Source: Amphichorda felina (Eukaryota; Ascomycota; Sordariomycetes; Hypocreales; Bionectriaceae). From it: a stretch of 64,000 nt of DNA. Positions 54,567-64,000 of the stretch are shown here, piece by piece. Under the pieces are notes generated by a model, which did not search any database, was not told the DNA's origin, and saw only the letters and a list, made by a program, of their open reading frames with translations. The translations under genes were made by a program, and so were the position numbers. The DNA is taken from positions 434,001 to 498,000 of the forward strand of contig JAEMHR010000003.1 of NCBI GenBank assembly GCA_016490725.1. The letters are read 5' to 3'. How positions within the stretch are numbered: position 1 is the stretch's first letter; each line of letters begins with the position of its first letter.

Positions 54567-56265
54567 TCAAACGCTCTGTGGCTGGACGCTTGCAGGCTGT
54601 ACTGTGTTAGCGGAATCGGGACACGCCGGGACATGCCACTTACAGGACTGTTGAGCATCTGCTGCCTCTTGCTGCGCCCCTTCTTGATATGGCTCTTCAG
54701 AGCACTAGAGTCGAGTGGCTTGAGCAGCTCAAAACTGCATAGCAGCTCGGCTGACACGGACATGACGGCTCCCCAGTTATCAAACTCCCCGCAGTACTGA
54801 GATCGTTAGCATTGTACCATCCAGAAAAAAATCAGAAGCGAAGGCTTACATTTGGCGCACTAAACACGGTCACCAGAACTTTGTCGTTGAAGAACTCGTA
54901 GCCATCCTCGACCACCATGTGCGCGCGGCAGATGAGGTCGAAGTCGTGGACAGCCAGGAATTCGGCAATGACGCGCTTCCCGAAGCAATAGCTGACGCCT
55001 CTCTCGTTTGCCTCCCAGTCTGACTCCATATCTGCGGGGTCTGACCACAGCAGATCGTTCAACAGACCGTAGTCGGGCACATCAGTCGGTCGAGCAATGT
55101 TTCGGATGTCGTCCATCTGGCTCAACGCCGGGGACAGGCCGCCATGGACGCAGAAGATCTTGCCGGCGACGATGGATGCGATCGGGAGAGTGTTGAAGCA
55201 GTCGATAAAGGTCTTCCAGATCTTGACATTACACCTCCTCTTGCACTCGTCGTAGAAGCCGTAGACTCGGGTCACGTTGGCGCACTCGTGGTTGCCTCGC
55301 AGGAGGAAGAAGTTCTCGGGGTACTTGAGCTTGTAGCAGAGGAGCAGCAGGATGGTCTCCAGGGACTGCTTCCCGCGGTCGACATAGTCGCCGAGAAAGA
55401 GGTAGTTGGAGTTTGGCGGGAAGCCGCACATCTCGAACATGCGGATGAGGTCAGTGTACTGGCCGTGCACATCTCCGACAATCTTGACGGGGGCGTCCAG
55501 CTCGAGCAGGGCCGGCTGGTTCAGGAAGACCTCCCTCGCCCGCTGGCAGATGGCGACAATCTCGGCATTCTTGAGGCACACGCTCTTGGTGACCTTGCCC
55601 GCATAGCCAGCGTCGAGCAGGCGCTTGATGAAGTCATCCAGGTCGATGTCCTTGATGTCCGACATGGCGACGTTGCTGTTCGAGTCGACGGAAGATGGGA
55701 TCGCCTCGATGGGGTTGACGATGCTGTCACGCTTGACCAGGATGGACTGCCCCGGCTGCTGCGAGGTGGTACTTGGGTTTGCAATGGCCCCAGGTGGCTG
55801 GTCGGAGACGTGGTCCACCTCGCCCGAAGCTTGCGCCGCGGGCACATCGGAGTGGTGGCCGCCCTTGGCTGGCTGCGACCGGACGGGCGAGGGCGGAGGC
55901 TGGTGCTCCATGATGGGAGATTCGGTGGACACGTTGGAAAGGTCGGTGGAGGTCGACCTCAGAGGCGGAAGGTCGGATCGACTCGCCCTAGACATGCTGG
56001 AGCGGCCGCTCTTGCCAGATCGCACCGAGGCGCTATCGGCAGCTCTGTCGCTGAAGCTCTCGCCATTTGCCAGGTTGGAGGACCCCCGTGGGCTGTCATT
56101 CTTGCCGGTGCTTCCTGGGATCTTGGAGCGCAGCGACCGGAACGACCGCGACGACTCCTTGGTGTCCGACTTGGACAGAGAGGGATAGGTCTGGAGCGCA
56201 TCGCCGTGGCCAGAAGCGCCAGACCCTCCGGGAGGGCCGCCTTCCTTGGAACCTTGGTTTCCCAT
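54567..56265 (-). CDS. PPZ1: Serine/threonine protein phosphatase of the Ppz type
   Basis: PP1-related fungal phosphatase. In yeast, Ppz1 controls cation homeostasis and cell integrity and is inhibited by Hal3 (family knowledge). Exons are 56265-54850, 54796-54644 and 54596-54567, for 532 residues. The N terminus MGNQGSKEG is an N-myristoylation signal and opens a ~200-residue Ser-rich disordered region. The PP1-like catalytic core has the metal and active-site motifs GDVHGQ, GDYVDRG, LLRGNHE and HGGLSP, then FSAPN joined to YCGEFDNWGAVM. Exon 3 encodes just PASVQPQSV. If the acceptor 5 nt earlier (54603-54602) is used, the tail instead runs 37 residues to a TAG at 54472-54470. Confidence 0.94.
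54597..54643 (-). other. Intron 2 of PPZ gene with competing acceptors
   Basis: Intron of 47 bp (acceptor TACAG) or 42 bp (acceptor CACAG), with GTAAGT donor and GCTAAC branch, phase 0. The 47-bp form is preferred because of length and the family-like C terminus. Confidence 0.75.
54797..54849 (-). other. Intron 1 of PPZ gene
   Basis: Intron of 53 bp with GTAAGC donor, GCTAACG branch and CTCAG acceptor, phase 0. It is located between SAPN and YCGEF. Confidence 0.92.
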
Positions 56266-59200
56266 CGTGTGATGTAGGGTTGATTCGCCCCGGCGACGGG
56301 CGGCGGGGAAGGGGACGTGCCTCGGTGGCTAAGGGGCGGTGTCGCAGGTCCTGGACGCACGGTGTTGACCGAGTTGTCGTGGGGTTGTCGCCGTGCAGGG
56401 GTTGGAGCGAGCTGGTCGGTGAGTGTCGGGTCGATGTCGCCCAGTCGGTGCTAAGGGGGGTGGAACAATCGACCGAGGACGACGAGGAAGGGAGGACGGC
56501 GGGCCCTCGGAGGGTCCGTGGTGAGCGACTGAAGGCGAGCGCCTTTGCGGGAGGGAGGCAGTAGAGTAGTAGTAGCAGTACTATGTAGCAGTCTGGAGGA
56601 GGAGGAGCGGCTATGTCGGCTTCGGGGGCGAGTCGGGGGGCGATGACGTCGGGCGGCACGGAAGTGGTAGATTTAGGGATTCTGGCCGTCACGGAGATTC
56701 GGAAGCGGCTGGAGTGATGATCTGAGTCAGAATGGGCGACTCGACAATGACTGAGACACGAGGTCGGGGTGCCAGAGCAGAAGGTGGGATTGCATGAAGA
56801 GGAGGGCAGGAATGGAGGAAAATCCGAACGGTTGCGGGGAGGCAAAAGAGCAGGGCAGCAGGACAGCAACCAAATAGCACCCGAGCACCAAACAGAAGCA
56901 GGCGGTAGGCGATGGTGGCTGTGTGGAGGAAGGGAAGCTGGTGGATGCGGAGATGCAGAGAGAATCACCGAGCAGAGCAGAAGTGCCGTGGGGGCAAAAC
57001 GAACCTGGTGGCGCTATTACGGTCGGATGCCCAGGTAGGTAGGCAATGGCGAATGCCAGCAGTGTGACGAGTCTGGGGAATTGTTGAAGAGGAGAGGTTG
57101 AGGATGTGTCCCATGCTCTCCATGGAAGAGGCTCAGGCCGTTCGCCTCCCATATGGGAGGAGCCAAGGCGCCGGGCATTGTTAGTAGCGTATTATTATGG
57201 GGCTCACCCAGCTTGGCTCAACCTACGAGTGTTCGCTAGCTAAGCAGGTACCTCAACGGCGCAGATGGCCCATCACGGTTGCGAACTTGCGATAAGGTCG
57301 TGCGTGCCAGGGCCGCCAGACGCCTCACGGACCCGAGGCTCGGGTTGGGCTGCATCTCTGCATCTCTGCATCTCTCCATTCCTGCAGTTTTCGCGCCTCT
57401 GCATTGCACAGAGCCCACAGGCCGGGCAGTGGGAAGGTTCCAGGCCATCGATCCGTGGCACCCCGTGACGCGGTTCGCAAGAGGTGATGCGCCGCGAGGA
57501 CAACCCTCTTCGCTCCGTGGATCCATGGATATCACGGCGGCCACGGCCTGCAGAGTGCAGCGCAGAATGCAGTTGGGCGCAGGGTACATGTGCGTCCTGC
57601 CCAGTGGCCTGCAGCGATTGGGGCGCTGTACCACACCGAATCCGGGGGCGCGCCTCCGGTGGCATGTACCTAGGGCGCCAGCGTTGGTGGGCCTGGTACC
57701 TGCGACACCCACGGGGCCATATTTAAGGTTTTGTGCCCCTCCCAGCGTCCACAAGTCCCAGTTCGTCGCCTCAGGATGGCTGGCTGCTTATCAGTTCGCA
57801 TGCAAAAGAAATGCATACATCCGGATACCTATGTGCTTCGCTCTGATTCTGACTACCACTGGCAGCACGTAATGGAATGACCCGGAGCCTACGAGCCTTG
57901 CTGCACTCGCCCCTCAGGCTCTCAGCCCAGTGCCTCTCCACGAGCACCCGCCGGCGGCAGCATCCGACGTGCCCAGAGCCCAAACCGCCCTCTGCCCTTT
58001 TTAGCTCCGACGCGGCGACGGCGGACGCCAAGAAAATGGCAGCCCGACCACAACATATCACCATAGATACGCATACGCGGGACCATGGTTGGCTGGCCTC
58101 GAGCACGAGCTGGACACAGCTTCACCCGGCCTGCAGAAGGAGCCGCGCCACGCTGAATCTCACATCTCACCACGCCAATCCGTCCATCTCACGAGTCTAC
58201 TCATCGCCGTCTGGACCTGGTTCCTCATCTCTCTCTCCTCGGCCGTAACGGAGGATAAGCAATGGCTCCGCGATACGAAGGGCAAGCCCCGCTAGGCCCG
58301 ATGAGCCCGTCCGAGCCCCCGACTTCGGGTTTCAAGCCAGGCTGACGCCGCCCAGGTCCCCGTGACATGCGCTCTGCTCCGATGGCTCGTCCATCTCTCC
58401 AATGAGTCTGGCATACTAGCTTTCGTATTAATCCCCGCTTGCTCCTGACTTGTCCGCCGGAGAGGAGTCGAGACTCTGCGCCTGCATTCTGCGCCTGCAC
58501 TCTGCAAGTGCGTGCGTGGCGGGCCGTGCGGAGAGCGGGATCGAGAGGGGCAAAGCACGTCAAAAATGCTACTCCTCAAGATCCAGATGGTGATTTGTGC
58601 GGGTACCTAGGTATCAGCCAGAGGCGATGGACATGTGCCAGCGGGTCCGACTGCGACCTACATGCGTACGTGGGAGGAGTCGATCCATTTCGTGCGTGCT
58701 ACTCTGTAGGTTTCGCACAGCCCGAGCAAGCATTTCCGGCAGCGGAAGGATATTATTAAGCTCTGGTCGTGCGCATCCGTCACGGACTGCCGGGTCAGGG
58801 CGGAGCTCGTTTTGCATACGTAATACCCTGTATCACTATCCGTACTGCTAGATGCTTCTCGCAGGATGGTCCTCGTTCCATTGTGGCGACATTTGTATCG
58901 ATTGGAATCATTTACCCGGTATCGTGCGTGTAGCAGTCCGTCTCATGTTAGACGACGGCTTTGTTTGTCCAGGGGTTCTAAAGGTGTCATGTCATATTCG
59001 ACGGTGGTGCTAAATCTCGGGGCCCCTACAAATAGCAAACCATGCCAAAGCGCGCACGCATGAGGAAAACCCCTCCCCCAAAACACTAGTAGCACCGATA
59101 TTTTTATTGTTTGCCTCATGATGTGTAATTGATGCGAGGAGCGTCTGCGGGTGGTGCAAGGACTGTTATACAGTTTGTAACACGGAGGAGAAGCTTCGTG

Positions 59201-60712
59201 GCGACTGGAGAAAAGATCAGTAGCGATCGGTAACGTGGTGCTTCTAAAATTAGACGACAGAGGCCTTCAGGAGCCACAGCCAACTAACTGGCTCCGCTAA
59301 TGACAACCTGGCTGTGCGGCTGTGCGGCTGTGCGGCTGTGCGTGCACCCTCCCACCAGCCACTTGTTATAATACGAATATGGAGGCCCAAAAAGCAATAC
59401 CACTGGGCGAGTAAACGATGGATATCGAAGGGCGGTCTGTGGATTGTCCCTCTCTTAAGGAGGAGGCTGGAGGCATTATACTCCGTACTCGTGGGACATT
59501 CTCTTGCGCTGATCTCCAGACCCGCCATCACTGGGAGACTCCCACTGGGACACCCGCTGTGTCAGTGGGAGGCCCTCCAGCCGAGCATCCGAGAACCTGG
59601 GGGGTTGGGGTTTGTTTGCCGACAGTCATTGTCAGATACCATCAGAAAGAAAAAAAAAACAAATAAATAAAAAGAGATCGCAAGGAGATTGCACAAATCA
59701 GGTCAAGCACGCGGGGCAACGAGGTGGAAGAGTCTGCGTGGGATCTGCGAGCCTCTGAGCCTCGTTTTGAGGACGAACCCAGGGAGGCTGACGACGGCAG
59801 CGCCAATGGTTGCGCCCGGGGCTCCCAAGTTGCTGGGGAGATGCCAAGCCCTGTTTCAGGGTCTCCATCAGCACCCCAGCAGCAGGCCTGTAGTGATCAG
59901 CGGTGACGTATGAGTGAGGACGTGCGCTGGGAAAATTCCTGCGATCCTCGCTCGAACACGAGCGGCGGCGGCCTCCCCGGAGACAGTCAGCTGAAGGGAA
60001 AGACCTGGTTTCTGAATGATAATATTCTCATTTGATTTTTAGTCTGATGCTTTGCACGCTCTGAATTCCGCTAGTGAGAGACGAAAAGCCGGTGGCGGAG
60101 CTGTTTGGGGGGCGCACCGGCTCGCGCGCTCACCGTTGGCTTGGTTGGGTCCGCTGTCACACGAGGCTCGTTGGCGGTTTGGGGGCTCTTCGGTGGCTGC
60201 CCCGTTGGGCTTCAGCGGCCCCTACAGGCTCGATACAGGCTCTCCAGGCTAGGTCTCCAGGCTGGTCCACCCACTGCGCACCCACTGCGCACCCACAACG
60301 TCGCAGCCAACGGCGACGCGTCCACCTGCACCCTGGCAGCGACTGCGCCACCCATGTCAGGGTCACCGCCCACTCATCGCACCTCAGCACTCCAGCACAC
60401 CAGCAGCACATTAGCACATCAGTCGTCAGCTCCAAACGCATGGCGCCCTCGTTTATAAGGCCCGATCCTCCTGCTGGGTCCGCTCTGCCCACGGCCCTCC
60501 CATCATCTCCATTCCCGTGAAGTCTCACCCTCGCTTCTACCAGCTGTCACAGTCCAGATCCATCCAGATCCATCCCCATCTGGTATTAGTCGGTCACTTG
60601 CATTTGCATCTCAACCTGCCTACGCCGCTGTGGTCCTCACCACCATCGTGGACTGATTTCGAGCGAACAACCAGAAGGAAGGGAGAAAACACATAAAGAA
60701 AACACCGCCAAG
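56266..60712. other. Intergenic, divergent promoters
   Basis: About 4.4 kb between the divergent PPZ and SUR7-like genes. Several open frames of 100-290 codons exist, mostly overlapping each other in GC-rich sequence. None shows a domain, and I treat them as chance. It contains an 8-bp tandem repeat (59311-59342) and one TACTCCGTA motif (59479). Confidence 0.5.
59311..59342 (+). repeat. Tandem repeat, unit GCTGTGCG x4
   Basis: Four perfect head-to-tail copies of an 8-bp unit in noncoding sequence; a simple-sequence repeat. Confidence 0.9.
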
Positions 60713-61720
60713 ATGCGAGCTGGACGGTTCGTGTGCGTGGGCCTGCCCATAGTCCTCACCATCGGCGCCATCATCGCCTTCATGGTGGCCACCCTCTCCG
60801 GCATCGCCCACAACAGCCTCTACATCTTCAAGGTCGACCTCGAGGGCCTCAAGCTCGACGCTAACACCCTCGGGGCCGTCGTCGAGGGAGGCATCGATGG
60901 CCTGGGCGACATCCTCAAGAACAACAAACGCCACGACCGTCGAGCCCTCACCGCCGGCGACCTCAACCTCGGCGGCAAGTACGAGTTCACCCTCTGGGGC
61001 TACTGCGAGATCAAGGGCGGGGACCGCCACTGCATCGACGGCGAGTACAACTGGGCCTCGAAGCACCTCCGCAAGGACATCATCGATGAGATCCCCAAGA
61101 TTGGCAGCAAGACGATCGAGCTGCCCGACGAGATCGACAAGGCCATCGACATCTTCTCCACGGTCACGCGGTACACCGAGATTGCCTTCATCGTCACCCT
61201 GGCCGTCCTGGGCGCCGAGCTCGTGATGGGCATCTTCTCCAGCTGCACGCGCATCATGTCGTGCCTGACGTGGCTCATCGGCCTGGCCGCCATCGTCCTG
61301 TGCATCGTGGCCGCTGGCCTGGCCACCGCCATGGGCGCCGTCGTCGTCGGGGCCATCGAGGCCGCCGCCAAGGAGTACGGCGTGCGGGCGTCGCTCAACA
61401 CCAACTACCTCGCCTGCGTCTGGATCGGCGCCGCCTTCGCCATCGCCGCCAGCCTCTTCTGGCTCTTCACCATCTGCTGCTGCAAGCCCGAGCACGGCGA
61501 CCGCCGCAGCAAGGGCGGCGACAGCGAGAAGCTCGCGTCGAGCGCCTACTACCCCATCGGCGGCACCGCCAACGACCAGGAGATGACGGGCGCCGGCTAC
61601 CACAACCAGTTCCAGCCCACCTACGGCCAGGACTACACCCACGCGCCCTTGTACCACTCGGGCAGCCGCTCAGGTAACCGTTCCGAGGTCAGCTACGAGC
61701 CCTACTCGCACCGTGCGTAA
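60713..61720 (+). CDS. SUR7/PalI family plasma-membrane protein
   Basis: Single-exon, 335-residue tetraspan protein of the SUR7/PalI (claudin-like) family, associated in fungi with eisosomes, cortical domains or pH sensing. The first helix lies at residues 8-30 (VGLPIVLTIGAIIAFMVATL). An extracellular loop carries the family signature FTLWGYCEIKGGDRHC with two cysteines. Three further helices follow at about 160-182 (TEIAFIVTLAVLGAELVMGIF), 188-220 (LTWLIGLAAIVLCIVAAGLA) and 240-262 (ACVWIGAAFAIAASLFWLF), then CCCKPEHG, a possible palmitoylation cluster. The cytosolic tail is Tyr/Ser-rich. The ATG is the first in the frame and directly precedes the first helix. Confidence 0.92.
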   Translation: MRAGRFVCVGLPIVLTIGAIIAFMVATLSGIAHNSLYIFKVDLEGLKLDANTLGAVVEGGIDGLGDILKNNKRHDRRALTAGDLNLGGKYEFTLWGYCEIKGGDRHCIDGEYNWASKHLRKDIIDEIPKIGSKTIELPDEIDKAIDIFSTVTRYTEIAFIVTLAVLGAELVMGIFSSCTRIMSCLTWLIGLAAIVLCIVAAGLATAMGAVVVGAIEAAAKEYGVRASLNTNYLACVWIGAAFAIAASLFWLFTICCCKPEHGDRRSKGGDSEKLASSAYYPIGGTANDQEMTGAGYHNQFQPTYGQDYTHAPLYHSGSRSGNRSEVSYEPYSHRA

Positions 61721-62267
61721 GGGGAAGGGGGTGTGAAGAACCAAAATTTCCATTGTGCTTTGTAACGACTTGTCTTGCATTTCTCTGCATTGCCGGCGTT
61801 CTTTTTTTTTTATTTCTGTCCTCCATCTATGTGTGGACTTTGCCTGGGTTTTATCCAGGGACACATACAGCTTGTGATGATTTCTGGTAGTGCAAGGAAC
61901 AGGGGGCCACGGATGAACTGGTCACAGCCGGCGAGGCTACGATACCCAAAACGGGATAATGATAGATAGACCAAACATCTGAATGAACATGACGAATCTC
62001 GATATCATGGCTTTTCTGTTTACTATCACGTTTCCATTTGTGTGATGCATCGGCTGTTGAAGATGCGACGTGAGGTGATGTGTGCTGCCCAGAAGTAGCA
62101 GCAAGTGAAAAAAAATTTGACCGCAAAGCGGGTAACTTGGAACCTCTCAAACCTGGCGAAAGTTGGTAAAGCTCACCAGCTCTGCAGACGCCTCACGATA
62201 TTATAACCAGAACTGGCAATAGGGCCCCCAGCATGGTCCGGTGATTGTCGGTGAAGCTCATCTCGAC
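61721..62267. other. Intergenic
   Basis: Tandem spacer between the SUR7-like gene and the WD-repeat gene. No gene is supported. Confidence 0.55.
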
Positions 62268-64000
62268 ATGGCTCCTGAGGTTGAGGTGAGAAATCTTGCT
62301 GCCGCTCTGCTCTGTTGCCCCTCTCCTCCATCCAACTGCCTGCCCCTCTCCTCTCAAGATTCACTCACAGCAATGAAGATGAAATGAAACCAAATGAAAT
62401 GAAATGAAATGAAATAGCTGGCTGACCCTGGGTTGGTGCTAGGCTCACCTCGCACGGGAGTTCTCCCAAGTCCCCGTCACAGCACTTGCATTTTACTCGT
62501 CACCCTCTGGGAGGGTGCTCGTGCTGGCTGGCGAAGACACCGACCTCAAGGTCTACGAGGCAGAGTCGGGGCAGCTGGTATGCCAGTTCGCCGTCTTTGG
62601 CGAGCAGCCCATCCATGGCATCGACGTCCAGCAGCATGGGGGCGGATGCTCCGGGGTCGCTCTGGTCTGGGGCTCGACATCGCTGGCGGTATTCACCATG
62701 GACGGCGTTGAAGAGGGCAGACGTCCGGCTGTCACCAAGGCGACCGCCCCAGACTGGGTCTACTCTGGCCGCCTGTCGCCCTTCGACCCGTCTGTTGCCG
62801 TCCTCGCCACAGCACACAACGAGGTCGTGCGCCTGGCGATCGACTACGATGCGCAGCGTATCACCGTCGGGGACGTCATCTCCCCCGCCAGGCCCATCCT
62901 CTACTCGGCCGAGATGGCCTGGACGGACGACGACTGCGTCTTGATGGTCGCCGGGACCGCCTTCGGGGAGATCCTGGTCTGGAAGTGCCGCCTCGCGGGC
63001 TCCTCGCGGTCCTCCAGCTCCCACGAGATGCTCTTCGTCCTGACGGGCCACGAGGGCTCCATCTACGGCGTCAACATCTCGCCGCTGCTGGCGCTGCCGG
63101 GCGGCGGCTCGGTGCGCCTCCTGGCCACCTGCAGCGACGACCGGACCGTGCGCATCTGGGACGTCACCGAGCGCGCGGAGAGCAAGACGACGTACGACGA
63201 GGGCCATTTCAGCGCCGCCCGGGAGACGGGGTTCAGCGCGATACTGCCCGACGAGGAGCAGCCGACCATGGGCGCCGTGGCCCCTGTGGCGGTCGCCATG
63301 GGGCACCTCTCCAGGATATGGGGTGTCGCCTTTGCCGTGCCGGAGGATGGGCTGCTGGGTGATGCTGGCCTCGCTGTGTACTCCTTTGGAGAGGACTCTA
63401 CGACCCAGAGGTGGCGTCTCACTGTGGATGCGTCAGAGACGCAGCTCAGGGGCAAGTTGGCTCACGAGAAGTCAATATCAGTTCATGACGGCAAGCATCT
63501 GTGGTCGCACGCCATCTCGTCCCAGGGACAGTGCAAGACAGTTGTCACCGGCGGAGCGGACAGCAGGATCTCCCTGATCCAGGAGCCTCTGCCACGATCA
63601 GGGCCGTCTCAACAGCCAGTGGACGCCGATGGTCTCCTCACCTTTGATGTGCCGGAGCTCGTCGCAGACCCAGGATCACGTGTCCCATCCAAGAAGCCTG
63701 AAGCCCTGGGCCGATTCGACTTCATCTCCGAGGACCAGCTTCTTGTCGTCACATCCCTTGGAAGGCTCCTCGTCGGCACGTTTTCAGAGGGCGGTCTACA
63801 ATGGAAGCAGCTGCCGGTCGACCAGAGCTTTGGCGATACCAATGCCCTGGGGCGATTGCATGTCCTCAAGCGGGCCGCCCATGGAGCTGCAGTCCTCGGT
63901 ACAGCAAATGGTGGAGTGTACTTCTACAGCGGCCAGACCGAGAGCCTGTCGCATGTCACGACCCTCCCTGGGAAGATTGCCGATATAATTCTGCTCAATG
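62268..64000 (+). CDS. RTT10: WD-repeat protein of the WDR6/Rtt10 type, 5' part
   Basis: N-terminal 525 codons of a large WD-repeat protein resembling WDR6/Rtt10 (Trm734). In yeast this partners the tRNA 2'-O-methyltransferase Trm7 (family knowledge). Exon 1 is only 18 nt (62268-62285, MAPEVE). A 157-bp intron follows, and exon 2 begins at 62443 (AHLAREFSQVPVTALAF) and is open to the right edge. WD-type units visible are VLVLAGEDTDLKVYE, DCVLMVAGTAFGEILVWK, FVLTGHEGSIYGVNISP with LLATCSDDRTVRIWD, and SRIWGVAF. Their order (LAGEDT...LKVYE first, GHEGSI...SDDRTVRIWD later) is typical of WDR6. The gene continues beyond the window. Confidence 0.87.
62286..62442 (+). other. Intron 1 of WDR6-like gene with AAATG repeat
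   Basis: Intron of 157 bp with GTGAGA donor, GGCTGACC branch and GCTAG acceptor, phase 0. It contains an (AAATG)n microsatellite at about 62393-62416. Confidence 0.8.

Noticed and set aside
56096..56968. 290-codon minus-strand open frame upstream of PPZ
   Set aside because: It overlaps the PPZ start in another frame, has repetitive Ser/Pro/His composition with no domain, and is best explained as chance in a GC- and CT-rich leader.
57279..57872. 197-codon plus-strand open frame
   Set aside because: Overlapping open frames on both strands and no recognisable motif; it includes a short GCATCTCT repeat, consistent with noncoding DNA.

Overview
This is nuclear DNA from a filamentous ascomycete (Pezizomycotina, probably a Sordariomycete). 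Most genes carry one to six short introns, usually 46-93 bp (range 46-233), with GTRNGT-type donors, CTRAC-like branch points and GC-rich third codon positions. Recognisable products are typical of the group: a trifunctional histidine enzyme, a Ppz-type phosphatase, a PTH11-like rhodopsin-domain protein, a SUR7 protein and a hybrid histidine kinase. I could not name the species.

Layout. 1-5.4 kb: the 3' half of mitochondrial processing peptidase beta, TAF9 (minus), and the HIS4/his-3 gene with a perfect CPC1/Gcn4 site in its promoter. 5.9-8.3 kb: lipin-type phosphatidate phosphatase (minus). 10.5-14.0 kb: a membrane-anchored FN3/coiled-coil protein. 14.7-16.6 kb: IMP dehydrogenase. 17.0-19.3 kb: NatD-type histone acetyltransferase and an LYRM2-like protein, divergent across a 253-bp gap, then mitoribosomal bL36m. 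19.9-22.3 kb: a three-exon gene of unknown function broken by an in-frame TAG. 22.3-29.1 kb: a gene-poor 6.8-kb stretch with a dense cluster of TACGAGTA palindromes and a 29-nt A run. 29.1-30.8 kb: a Meu6-like PH-domain protein. 32.1-36.6 kb: hybrid histidine kinase. 40.2-46.6 kb: a tetraspan membrane protein, a seven-exon rhodopsin-domain protein and a divergent FAD-linked oxidoreductase. 47.5-49.2 kb: succinate-semialdehyde dehydrogenase. 49.7 kb: an intron-containing tRNA-Val(UAC). 51.5-53.8 kb: mitochondrial ribosome recycling factor and a convergent RGG-rich putative mitochondrial protein. 54.6-56.3 kb: Ppz-type phosphatase. 60.7-61.7 kb: SUR7/PalI protein. 62.3 kb to the end: the 5' part of the WDR6/Rtt10 gene.

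The genes are mostly conserved housekeeping functions with no operon-like logic, although several are mitochondrial (MPP, LYRM2-like, bL36m, RRF, the RGG protein, SSADH). I found no transposon, CRISPR array, virus or complete biosynthetic cluster. The most unusual signals are the in-frame TAG at 21610-21612, two short motif families enriched between genes (TACGAGTA and TACGGAGTA), a GC-AG intron, and a short coding-like relic at 46.7-47.0 kb that is also interrupted by TAG. Exon boundaries were placed by eye from splice signals, reading phase and family similarity; none is confirmed by transcript data.
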